Shown here piece after piece: positions 1-5,222 of a DNA stretch of 5,222 bases. Under the pieces are notes generated by a model. The model ran no database searches and was not told the DNA's origin. It saw only the letters and a program-made list of their open reading frames with translations. Origin of the DNA: Pollutimonas sp036675955 (lineage in GTDB: Bacteria > Pseudomonadota > Gammaproteobacteria > Burkholderiales > Burkholderiaceae_B); contig JAKFDW010000087.1 in the NCBI GenBank assembly GCA_036675955.1, positions 1 to 5,222 of the forward strand, written 5' to 3'. Both the position numbers and the translations under genes were made by a program. Position 1 is the stretch's first letter. Each line of letters starts with the position of its first letter.

Positions 1-13
1 GATTTGAGTAAAC

Positions 14-52
14 AGAGCAGCGACTTCCAAAACGAGTGCTGCTGCTCTTTCT
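14..52 (+). terminator. Candidate intrinsic terminator for a plus-strand gene to the left
   Basis: AGAGCAGC (14-21) and GCTGCTCT (41-48) form a perfect 8-bp stem around a 19-nt loop, and the right arm runs into TTTCT. Minus-strand reading gives the same stem followed by GTTTACTC, so it might work both ways. A TAA (9-11) lies just before it, but no gene to the left can be identified from the few bases available. The loop is long and the U-run short, hence low confidence. Confidence 0.3.
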
Positions 53-110
53 AACTCCGCGATGGGAAGTTGGAGCTATTGCATCAAAATTCGGGGCCGC
101 TGGCTATGGT

Positions 111-143
111 GGCGTTAGCAAAACCGCCTGTTTTCTTCTTTTG
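111..143 (+). terminator. Weak terminator-like hairpin with a T-rich tail
   Basis: GGCG (111-114) pairs with CGCC (125-128) across a 10-nt loop, followed by TGTTTTCTTCTTTTG. The T-rich tail is good but the stem is only four pairs, so this is a tentative call. It would stop plus-strand transcripts before they run antisense into the operon. Confidence 0.22.
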
Positions 144-303
144 TGTTGGACAGCAACAACAAAACGAACATCACACCTCGAAGAGACTAGGGATTACCCT
201 TGGTTTGAGTGTGGTGCCACGGACACAAACGGTGCCGCGACGCAGTGCTGATATTTATTTTAATTAAATGCCCCAAGCGCTTGTTTTTATTATGCTTTGC
301 GCA

Positions 304-368
304 GACGAGGCATTGATGTTTATTTGCTTTCTTTTCAATGATTTGCAGTTCATCTTCGCCGCCTCGTC
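304..368. repeat. 8-bp inverted repeat with nested 5-bp repeat
   Basis: GACGAGGC at 304-311 is the exact reverse complement of GCCTCGTC at 361-368. Directly inside, ATTGA (312-316) pairs with TCAAT (335-339), so one arm is a continuous 13 nt while the other is split by 21 nt (340-360). It lies downstream of the operon in non-coding DNA. A second structured 3'-end element is possible; chance is not excluded, and no U-tract adjoins it. Confidence 0.3.
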
Positions 369-372
369 GCCG

Positions 373-408
373 TCAGGTCCGCTGGTTTTAGCGCGAGTGT
401 TGACCTGA
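373..408 (-). terminator. Compound stem-loop just after the operon (weak terminator or 3'-end hairpin)
   Basis: Thirteen bases after the DUF1513 stop codon, an outer 7-bp stem TCAGGTC/GACCTGA (408-402 with 379-373) encloses an inner stem CGCT/AGCG (393-390 with 383-380). The inner loop is 6 nt, and there is an 8-nt bulge on one side. Its position suits a transcript 3' end. No U-run follows it on the minus strand, so it is not a standard intrinsic terminator. It could stabilise the mRNA 3' end or precede Rho-dependent termination. Confidence 0.3.
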
Positions 409-421
409 TCGCTGGAAAATC

Positions 422-1561
422 CTAAAAGCGGCGCAAGTGGTTATCCCAGGAAAGCGTAGCGGACTGTTGAATTTCTTTCTTTTCAGCGTGAAGCAATAGA
501 CTGGCCAGCATCCCTTGCCCACTCGTGACAATGAATCCATGTTCCGTGGCAGGCGCCACGCCGCAACCGTCGAAAATATCGTGACTTGCCAGGAAATCAC
601 CGCTGGCGGCGTCCCACAACAGCACTTTGCCTCCAACCGGGCTCGATGTAGCAACTATAGTGCCCGCATGATTGACAGCCATGGATCCCACGTAATTTTT
701 CATGCTGCGCAAAACCTCTTCCGGTCCCGCAAACAGCTGTATCGGCGTCCCCCGGCGGTGCCTGCCAACGAGGGGCGGCCCGTCTTGTGCAGCGCCCGTG
801 TATTGGCACCCAAGCCATACCGCCCCAAGCCCGTCGACGACGAGATGCCGGATTGACAGCCTGTTGAACTCCGGTTTCAGGAACACCTGTTCCAGCAGCT
901 TGCCAGTTTGCATGTCGAGGTATGCGAGAGACGGCTGCATGGTGTCGGCATTCAGCTGCAGTTTGCCGTAGTCGGGATGCGTCAGAATGCCGCCGTTGGC
1001 AACGCACAGCGTGCGCCCATCCGGCATGAGCACGACTTCATGCGGACCAACGCCGGCGCTTGCATACTCACCGATACGTCGGTATTGGCCTTGGTCGCTG
1101 CTGTCGTATATGCCTAATACGCCGCGGCCTGCTTCGTAGTCGTTTTCGGTAGCCACCATGATTTTGCCGTCCGGCGAATACACGCCATGACCGAAAAAAT
1201 GGCGGCTGGGCGCCGCTTGCAAGGCCTGTACTGGACGCTTGTCCGCTACATCGAAGGCAATGGCAAAGAAACCGGGTTGGCGACCGAACACGGTTGCGCG
1301 GCCGCGTGCGGGATCAAGGGCAAAGCTGTGCCCTCGATCGGGCATCGGAATGACAAGCCTATCAGTACCCTGCTCGTCGAATACAGCGGCCTCGAAGCGG
1401 CCGTCGTTCTTGCGGGCGGCCAGGTATAAAGGACTGGCCGGTTCGGAGAGCGCGGATGCAGAGGCCTGCGCAATACGTGCGCGACTCATGCCCAGCGAGC
1501 TGGCGCCATAGGCAGCCAGCAGCGCGACAAAACGACGGCGGCTAATCTCCATCGAGCGCAT
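422..1561 (-). CDS. DUF1513 family beta-propeller-like protein with twin-arginine (Tat) signal
   Basis: The 379-residue product opens with a Tat signal: SRRRF at 7-11, a moderately hydrophobic stretch FVALLAAYGASSLGM, and a probable AxA cleavage near residue 35 (AQASA). The mature part has repeated blade-like motifs with conserved short signatures of DUF1513: RGHSF (76-80), HFFGHGVYSPDG (121-132), GVGPHEV (170-176), NGGILTHPD (189-197), LNADTMQPSL (203-212), GCQYTG (251-256), PPLVG (262-266), NYVGSMA (289-295), DGCGVAP (331-337) and a C-terminal SWDNHLRRF. Several conserved His (78, 125, 174, 195, 239) could bind a metal. Two Met starts compete: ATG 1561 has GGATAGG five bases upstream and overlaps the preceding gene by 20 nt; ATG 1552 (M4) has no comparable site. 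Both keep the Tat motif. It is the last gene of the operon. Tat export implies folding, possibly with a cofactor, before transport. Family knowledge goes no further than a predicted propeller fold; a role in iron metabolism is inferred from the neighbours only. Confidence 0.92.
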   Translation of the reverse strand: MRSMEISRRRFVALLAAYGASSLGMSRARIAQASASALSEPASPLYLAARKNDGRFEAAVFDEQGTDRLVIPMPDRGHSFALDPARGRATVFGRQPGFFAIAFDVADKRPVQALQAAPSRHFFGHGVYSPDGKIMVATENDYEAGRGVLGIYDSSDQGQYRRIGEYASAGVGPHEVVLMPDGRTLCVANGGILTHPDYGKLQLNADTMQPSLAYLDMQTGKLLEQVFLKPEFNRLSIRHLVVDGLGAVWLGCQYTGAAQDGPPLVGRHRRGTPIQLFAGPEEVLRSMKNYVGSMAVNHAGTIVATSSPVGGKVLLWDAASGDFLASHDIFDGCGVAPATEHGFIVTSGQGMLASLLLHAEKKEIQQSATLSWDNHLRRF

Positions 1562-2675
1562 TGAAGCCTATCCGTACGCCAAACGCAGGAGCAACGTGTT
1601 CGTCTACCAGGCTCTTGGCGTTCTTCATCAACAGCGCGGCCAGCGTCAACTGCCGGTAGCCATCGTCGGTACTAACGAGTTCCACCAAATCGACGGTGTC
1701 GTTACCCGCCTGCATGGACTTGAAGTTGTCGTCGATGCGGCGCAATTCGGCCTGGATGCTGTCGTCTACCCATGTTTCGTCATCTTCATACCGGTAACCG
1801 CCGGCGCGATAGAAGCGAAGCATGCCTTGAACTGAAGCAGCCATGGAGGCAATAGACTGCCCGCTGCGCCAGAACGGAGCCCGCTTGGCCTTGGCAGCCT
1901 CGATACTTTCGCCCAATACCGGCAACAACTTTACATCGCGCGCAAACTGGAGTCCGGTGGACAAGGCCTTGATGGCTTCTGCCGCAACCTCTTGTTGGGA
2001 ACGATATAAGGAATTTCCCGCGGAGGGCCGCGCAAATTGCTGCGCATAGCTTCCGCCTGGACGCCATTCGTTGGCCAGCTCGGATCCCAGCTGCTCGAGG
2101 TTGCCGGCAACAGACATCGCATAGGAACATGTTTCCGGGTTGATGTCGGCGGCCACGTCGCCATCGGAAAGGCCTGCCAACAGACCTCCCTCACGATACA
2201 GCACATACTCGAGAGCAGGCAGCCCTTGTATTGCCACGCTGTGCGTGGACAACTGGGCCGCATCGGGTATGGCATCGGGCTTCGCCAGGACGCCTTGCAC
2301 CTGGCGCAAGGTGATACCGCGCGGATCGGGCCAGAAATTGAGTTTTTCATAGCGGTTGGCTTTTACCAACGGCCCGAACCGCAAAAATTCAATACCGGCC
2401 CATGCCCTGACCAATTGCGCGAAATCTTTGTCTATCCGCTGGGCACCCGCTTTGTCGGGTGCGGCACACCAGTCCTGCAGGGCGGCATTCAGCCGGTCCG
2501 CAGATCGATGAAAGCCCTGCATGGCAGGGCTTATATAGGTTGACGTCAACCTTTTCCCGAAATCGGAGGGGAGTTCACCTGCGAATGAGGTCATGGCCGG
2601 CATAAGCGCGGCCGCGCACAATACGGGCCGCATCCAGGCTACGCACAATTGGGATATCGAGAATGTTCTAGTCAT
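1542..2675 (-). CDS. Second imelysin-family protein, divergent, lacking the GxHxxE histidine
   Basis: This 377-residue protein is recognisable as imelysin/M75-like from AWAGIEFLRFGPL (91-103), KLNFWPDPRG (111-120), LRQVQGVL (123-130) and GLPALEYVLY (151-160). The last block sits where the family has GxHxxE: G151 and E156 are kept, but the His position is P153. H145, a few residues before, might substitute. The N-terminus has a hydrophobic export signal ending near MTSFA|GELP (about residue 32). The start at 2675 is chosen because it lies 3 nt after the DUF1111 stop; ATG at 2633 (M15) would give a shorter signal peptide and cannot be excluded, as neither has a strong Shine-Dalgarno. Four Cys are present (11, 20, 70, 173), two of them in the signal region. 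The gene ends inside the start region of the DUF1513 gene. Role inferred: a periplasmic partner of the canonical imelysin, with altered or no metal binding at the classical site. Family assignment is firm; function is not known. Confidence 0.9.
   Translation of the reverse strand: MTRTFSISQLCVAWMRPVLCAAALMPAMTSFAGELPSDFGKRLTSTYISPAMQGFHRSADRLNAALQDWCAAPDKAGAQRIDKDFAQLVRAWAGIEFLRFGPLVKANRYEKLNFWPDPRGITLRQVQGVLAKPDAIPDAAQLSTHSVAIQGLPALEYVLYREGGLLAGLSDGDVAADINPETCSYAMSVAGNLEQLGSELANEWRPGGSYAQQFARPSAGNSLYRSQQEVAAEAIKALSTGLQFARDVKLLPVLGESIEAAKAKRAPFWRSGQSIASMAASVQGMLRFYRAGGYRYEDDETWVDDSIQAELRRIDDNFKSMQAGNDTVDLVELVSTDDGYRQLTLAALLMKNAKSLVDEHVAPAFGVRIGFNALDGD
1567..1573 (-). promoter_or_regulatory. 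Probable ribosome binding site for the DUF1513 gene
   Basis: The minus strand reads GGATAGG five bases before the ATG at 1561. This lies within the 3' coding part of the divergent imelysin gene. It favours 1561 over the internal ATG at 1552. The match to the anti-Shine-Dalgarno is partial, and translational coupling through the 20-nt overlap probably contributes. Confidence 0.4.
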
Positions 2676-2678
2676 TGC

Positions 2679-4187
2679 CTACAAGGATTCCAGGAACAGG
2701 ATCAGGTCTGCGCGTTGTGCAGGGGTCATGGCTGCGACACGGTCACGCGGCGCCTGAGCTTCGCCGCCATGCCACAGTATGGCTTCCAGCAGCGTACGTG
2801 CCCGGCCATCGTGCAGCCATGTCGCATTGGGGTTCACGGTTTTCGTCAGCCCTATGCCCCACAACGGCGGCGTACGCCATTCGCGTCCGCTTGCATCGCC
2901 CTCGTCCTGGCCGTCGGCCAAGCCGGGGCCCATGTCGTGCAGCAACAAATCGGTATACGGCCAGATCAGCTGGAAACGGTGCTCGGCACGCTTGGCATCG
3001 CGGCTCGTGACGTATTTGGGGACGTGACAGGCAATGCAGTTGGACTCATAGAAGAGCTTCTTTCCAGCCAGGACACGTTCGTCATCCACATTACGCCGCT
3101 GCGGCAACGCGAGGTTCTGGGAGTACGTCGTCACAAAATCCATGAGCCGCCCAGGCACTTCGTGCTCGCCCAGATGCTCTTGGGCTCCGTTCGGCATCTC
3201 GAAACATGCGGTTTGCGCCGGCATGCAGTCGCCGTAATGGCTGGGAAACATGGGCGAGGACAAACCCATGTCTCCGGAGAATGCATTCGCGGACTGATGC
3301 TCGACCGTGGGCTGACCCGCCTTCCAGTTGAAGCGACCAAGCACTTGTTTGCCTGTACGCACGTCCTTGACCCAGTTAGGCCTTCCTGAAATACCGTCAG
3401 GCTTGTCGGCAGCGGCATGCGCCAGAATATCGTCCTGGTGGATGGACTCAAGTAAACCGAGGCCCAGCATGGGCGGCGCCAGCCGCGGCGAAAACCGGAC
3501 GTCGGGATGCAATGGACCATACCCCAGGTCGTTGACGGTATAGGTTGGATCCATCAGCACCACGGTTTCGCCCCCGTTGAGCTTGACGGGGACTTCGCGA
3601 TAGTCGATTTGTATGCTTCCTTCGGCAGGCAGGCCGGGCACGGCAAAGGGCTGCAGCTGATGCCCATAAACCGGGTCCGGCAATGAGGCCACCTCACCCT
3701 GATGCAGGCGCTCGCGCGCCTCTTCGGGGTTGCCCGGAATGGACAGCCTCAACAATAGAGCAACCACGTCGCTGCGTTGCAGAGGATCGAAACCAGGCAC
3801 CGTGCCCCGACCGTCCTTGACGTGGCAGGCCTGACAGGATCGCGCATTGGACAAGGGACCAAGACCATCCGAAGCCTGTGTGGACGATGGCGACGACACC
3901 CAGTCCTTGCGGAACAAACCATTTCCCACCATGAACTCCTGCCGCCCTTCGAAGGTCAGATTAGCGGCGGGATGGGAGAAAATATCGGGATTGATCAGCT
4001 TATTGACTGTTCCCGCACCGCCCTGCATGGTTTCGAACCGCTCGGCTTGGGAAAAGTCCGTCGTCGGACGAGTTATTTCTGCGACCCGGGCACGGTCCGC
4101 CGCGCTTAGATCGGATCGGAGTACGGGTTCGGCCGCCAATGCCGTCGCGGCGGCCGCCAAGAGAACAAGACTGACTACAGGTTTCAC
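2679..4187 (-). CDS. Di-heme c-type oxidoreductase, DUF1111 family (putative peroxidase/thiol oxidoreductase)
   Basis: This 502-residue protein starts with a clear Sec signal peptide (MKPVVSLVLLAAAATALAAE, cleavage about residue 19). It has two c-type heme sites: CQACH (C118, C121, H122) and CIACH (C384, C387, H388). Further family features are LHDMGPGLADG (416-426), WRTPPLWGIG (437-446) and a C-terminal WLHDGRARTLLEAILWHGGEA block (457-477); H417, M419, H459 or H473 could supply distal ligands. A second Cys pair, C321/C328, lies outside any heme motif. Length and motif order fit full-length DUF1111 proteins, distant relatives of MauG/cytochrome c peroxidases. The start is GTG: the TAG of the upstream imelysin gene is in this same frame only three codons before it, so no longer start exists. 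The gap is 9 nt. Role inferred: periplasmic electron transfer or peroxidase-like chemistry serving the flanking imelysins, perhaps a change of iron redox state. The substrate is unknown. It needs the cytochrome c maturation system, which is not in the window. Confidence 0.93.
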   Translation of the reverse strand: MKPVVSLVLLAAAATALAAEPVLRSDLSAADRARVAEITRPTTDFSQAERFETMQGGAGTVNKLINPDIFSHPAANLTFEGRQEFMVGNGLFRKDWVSSPSSTQASDGLGPLSNARSCQACHVKDGRGTVPGFDPLQRSDVVALLLRLSIPGNPEEARERLHQGEVASLPDPVYGHQLQPFAVPGLPAEGSIQIDYREVPVKLNGGETVVLMDPTYTVNDLGYGPLHPDVRFSPRLAPPMLGLGLLESIHQDDILAHAAADKPDGISGRPNWVKDVRTGKQVLGRFNWKAGQPTVEHQSANAFSGDMGLSSPMFPSHYGDCMPAQTACFEMPNGAQEHLGEHEVPGRLMDFVTTYSQNLALPQRRNVDDERVLAGKKLFYESNCIACHVPKYVTSRDAKRAEHRFQLIWPYTDLLLHDMGPGLADGQDEGDASGREWRTPPLWGIGLTKTVNPNATWLHDGRARTLLEAILWHGGEAQAPRDRVAAMTPAQRADLILFLESL

Positions 4188-4196
4188 TGTTTCACA

Positions 4197-5222
4197 CTAT
4201 TTGAATACGGCGTCGGGTTGATCCAGGCTGTCGGAACCTTCGAGCTGGATACTGCCCAGTTCGAGGGCCGCGATGACCCGTTCAATGCTGCGCGTCTGGG
4301 CTACGAGCCCGTCAATGACGGCCTGCACAACGGCATTGCCTTTTTCATTTCCCTGTCCGATCATCTGGTCGTAGGTCTCGACGGTTTCAGCATGGTGCTT
4401 CATCGCTTGCATAGCCTTGAACGTGGCATCCAGCTTCTCGTGCATTTCCGCATCAAGCTTGGGATCGCGCGCCTTGACCAGGTCGGACAGGCTGGCTCCC
4501 TTGACCATGGATCCGTCGACACGCTTGTACTGTCCCTGGTACACATTCATCATTCCCACCTGATCGTAGAAGTGCGAATTGTGCGTATTGTCGGAAAAGC
4601 AATCGTGCTCTTCTTCGGGATCATGCAACATCAAGCCCAGCTTGATACGTTCGCCGGCGAGCTCACCATAAGACAAGCTGCCCAGTCCGGTCAGCATGGC
4701 GATAAGTCCCGCCTTGGGATCCTCTTGCACAGCCATGCGCGCTTCACCCTTTGCCTGCCAGTTGGCCACCATTTCCTCGAGGTCGGCGATGAGCAGGTCG
4801 GTGACGACCTTCAGATACTGTCCGCGACGCTCGCAATTTCCGCCAGTGCAGTTGGCGGTATCGTAGTCTGTATGCGGACGATTGCCGGCATGGCGTTCCT
4901 GCGGCGTACCACTGCGATCCGATGGGGCGGGACCGGTGCCGTTGAGGTCCTGGCCCCACAACAGGAATTCAATGGCGTGGTAGCCGGACGATACGTTGGC
5001 TTCATTGCCGTCGGCTTCGTGCAGAACCTCGCGCAACAACGTCGTGGTGATTTCGCTGGCATCCACCTTCTTGCCGCCGACGCTCAGTTTCTCGTTGGCG
5101 ATGACGTTGACCACATAATAGGCATTGGCGTCCGAGTCGGTACCATAGGAAGCGTCTACATAGTCGATCATTCCCTCGTCTAGAGGCCAGGCATTCACCC
5201 GCCCTTCCCAGTCATCGACTAT
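4197..5222 (-). CDS. Imelysin-family (peptidase M75-like) iron-regulated protein, IrpA/IcmP type; 5' end cut by the window
   Basis: The reading frame is open to the window edge, giving 341 visible codons before the TAG at 4199-4197. The residues just inside the edge (DDWEGRVNAWPLDEGMIDYV) run straight through a GTG at 5198, so that codon is internal and the true start, with its signal peptide, lies outside. In visible-fragment numbering, the family hallmark GxHxxE is intact as SGYHAIEFLLWGQD (H82, E85). It is followed by a Cys pair (C125, C130) before RRGQYL and by the acidic/His stretch DPEEEHDCFSDNTH (about 201-214). These are typical of IrpA/IcmP-like imelysins. Family knowledge: such proteins are exported to the periplasm or outer membrane, are often iron-regulated, and resemble the EfeO iron-binding domain; proteolytic activity was reported for IcmP but is not general. 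Inference: it is a metal- or iron-binding envelope protein and the first visible gene of the operon. Any Fur site would lie upstream, out of view. Confidence 0.92.
   Translation of the reverse strand: MVDDWEGRVNAWPLDEGMIDYVDASYGTDSDANAYYVVNVIANEKLSVGGKKVDASEITTTLLREVLHEADGNEANVSSGYHAIEFLLWGQDLNGTGPAPSDRSGTPQERHAGNRPHTDYDTANCTGGNCERRGQYLKVVTDLLIADLEEMVANWQAKGEARMAVQEDPKAGLIAMLTGLGSLSYGELAGERIKLGLMLHDPEEEHDCFSDNTHNSHFYDQVGMMNVYQGQYKRVDGSMVKGASLSDLVKARDPKLDAEMHEKLDATFKAMQAMKHHAETVETYDQMIGQGNEKGNAVVQAVIDGLVAQTRSIERVIAALELGSIQLEGSDSLDQPDAVFK

Larger units (their letters stand above)
1..421. other. AT-richer intergenic region without a supported gene
   Basis: Composition shifts to clearly more A and T than the coding block, notably around 251-298. 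Two overlapping short plus-strand frames (36-251 and 70-267) have no recognisable motif, no good ribosome binding site and amino-acid content typical of chance frames. On the minus strand, candidate starts are followed quickly by stops. The region holds only the inverted repeats described separately; I see no tRNA, CRISPR or insertion-sequence ends. Confidence 0.6.

Noticed and set aside
169..216. Possible minus-strand terminator: CATCACAC/GTGTGGTG arms around AGGGATTACCCT, followed by a T-rich stretch
   Set aside because: The outer stem has a C-A mismatch on the minus strand and a large internal loop, and it is over 200 bases past the operon's last stop.
36..267. Two overlapping short plus-strand frames at the left end
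   Set aside because: They overlap each other in different frames, lack recognisable motifs and contain two candidate terminator hairpins. They look like chance frames.
251..283. Minus-strand promoter-like TTGGGG, 17-nt spacer, TATCAG
   Set aside because: The -35 match is poor and no gene begins downstream of it in the window. AT-rich DNA alone explains the resemblance.
274..293. Palindrome CAAGCGCTTG followed by TTTTTATTAT, as a terminator
   Set aside because: The palindrome has no room for a loop; at most three pairs can form, too few for a terminator stem. An operator role cannot be tested here.
2649..3389. Plus-strand open frame of 246 codons opposite the DUF1111 gene
   Set aside because: It covers the second heme motif region of a well-supported gene. 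It has no domain or ribosome binding site of its own.
4218..5183. Long plus-strand open frame (321 codons) opposite the first imelysin gene
   Set aside because: It is antisense to a gene with clear family motifs. Its translation shows no recognisable domain and it probably reflects GC-rich codon bias on the other strand.
5196..5198. GTG as the start of the first imelysin gene
   Set aside because: The frame stays open to the window edge and the residues before it (DDWEGR) belong to the conserved block leading into VNAWPLDEG, so the gene continues outside the window.

Overview
The window looks like a piece of a proteobacterial chromosome. The four coding sequences are GC-rich, in a style compatible with a beta- or gammaproteobacterium; an Alcaligenaceae-type betaproteobacterium is my guess from protein style alone. 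About 92% of the window is one tightly packed minus-strand gene cluster, read from right to left. The remaining 421 bases at the left end are AT-richer and hold no convincing gene.

In transcription order the cluster is: (1) the C-terminal part of an imelysin / M75-family protein of the IrpA/IcmP type (5222 to 4197, 5' end outside the window); (2) a di-heme c-type oxidoreductase of the DUF1111 family (4187 to 2679); (3) a second, divergent imelysin-family protein in which the family's GxHxxE motif reads GLPALE (2675 to 1542); (4) a DUF1513 beta-propeller-type protein with a twin-arginine signal (1561 to 422). The gaps are 9 nt, 3 nt and a 20-nt overlap, so this is almost certainly one polycistronic, translationally coupled operon. 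The promoter, and any Fur box, would lie to the right of the window.

All products whose N-terminus is visible carry export signals: Sec-type for proteins 2 and 3, Tat for protein 4. Imelysin proteins with GxHxxE are linked to iron uptake (IrpA, and the EfeO component of EfeUOB), DUF1111 proteins bind two c-type hemes, and EfeB, the enzymatic partner of EfeO, is also a Tat-exported protein. The most economical reading is a periplasmic or envelope iron-handling and redox module. It pairs one canonical and one motif-degenerate imelysin with a di-heme electron-transfer or peroxidase-like protein and a Tat-exported propeller. To my knowledge this gene combination recurs in proteobacteria (for example around icmP/PA4370 in Pseudomonas aeruginosa) but has no agreed biochemical function. 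It is a known but poorly described system rather than a new one.

The left 421 bases contain several inverted repeats: a compound stem-loop 13 nt past the last stop codon, an 8-bp inverted repeat further on, and two weak terminator-like hairpins in the plus orientation near the left edge. None is a textbook terminator for the operon.
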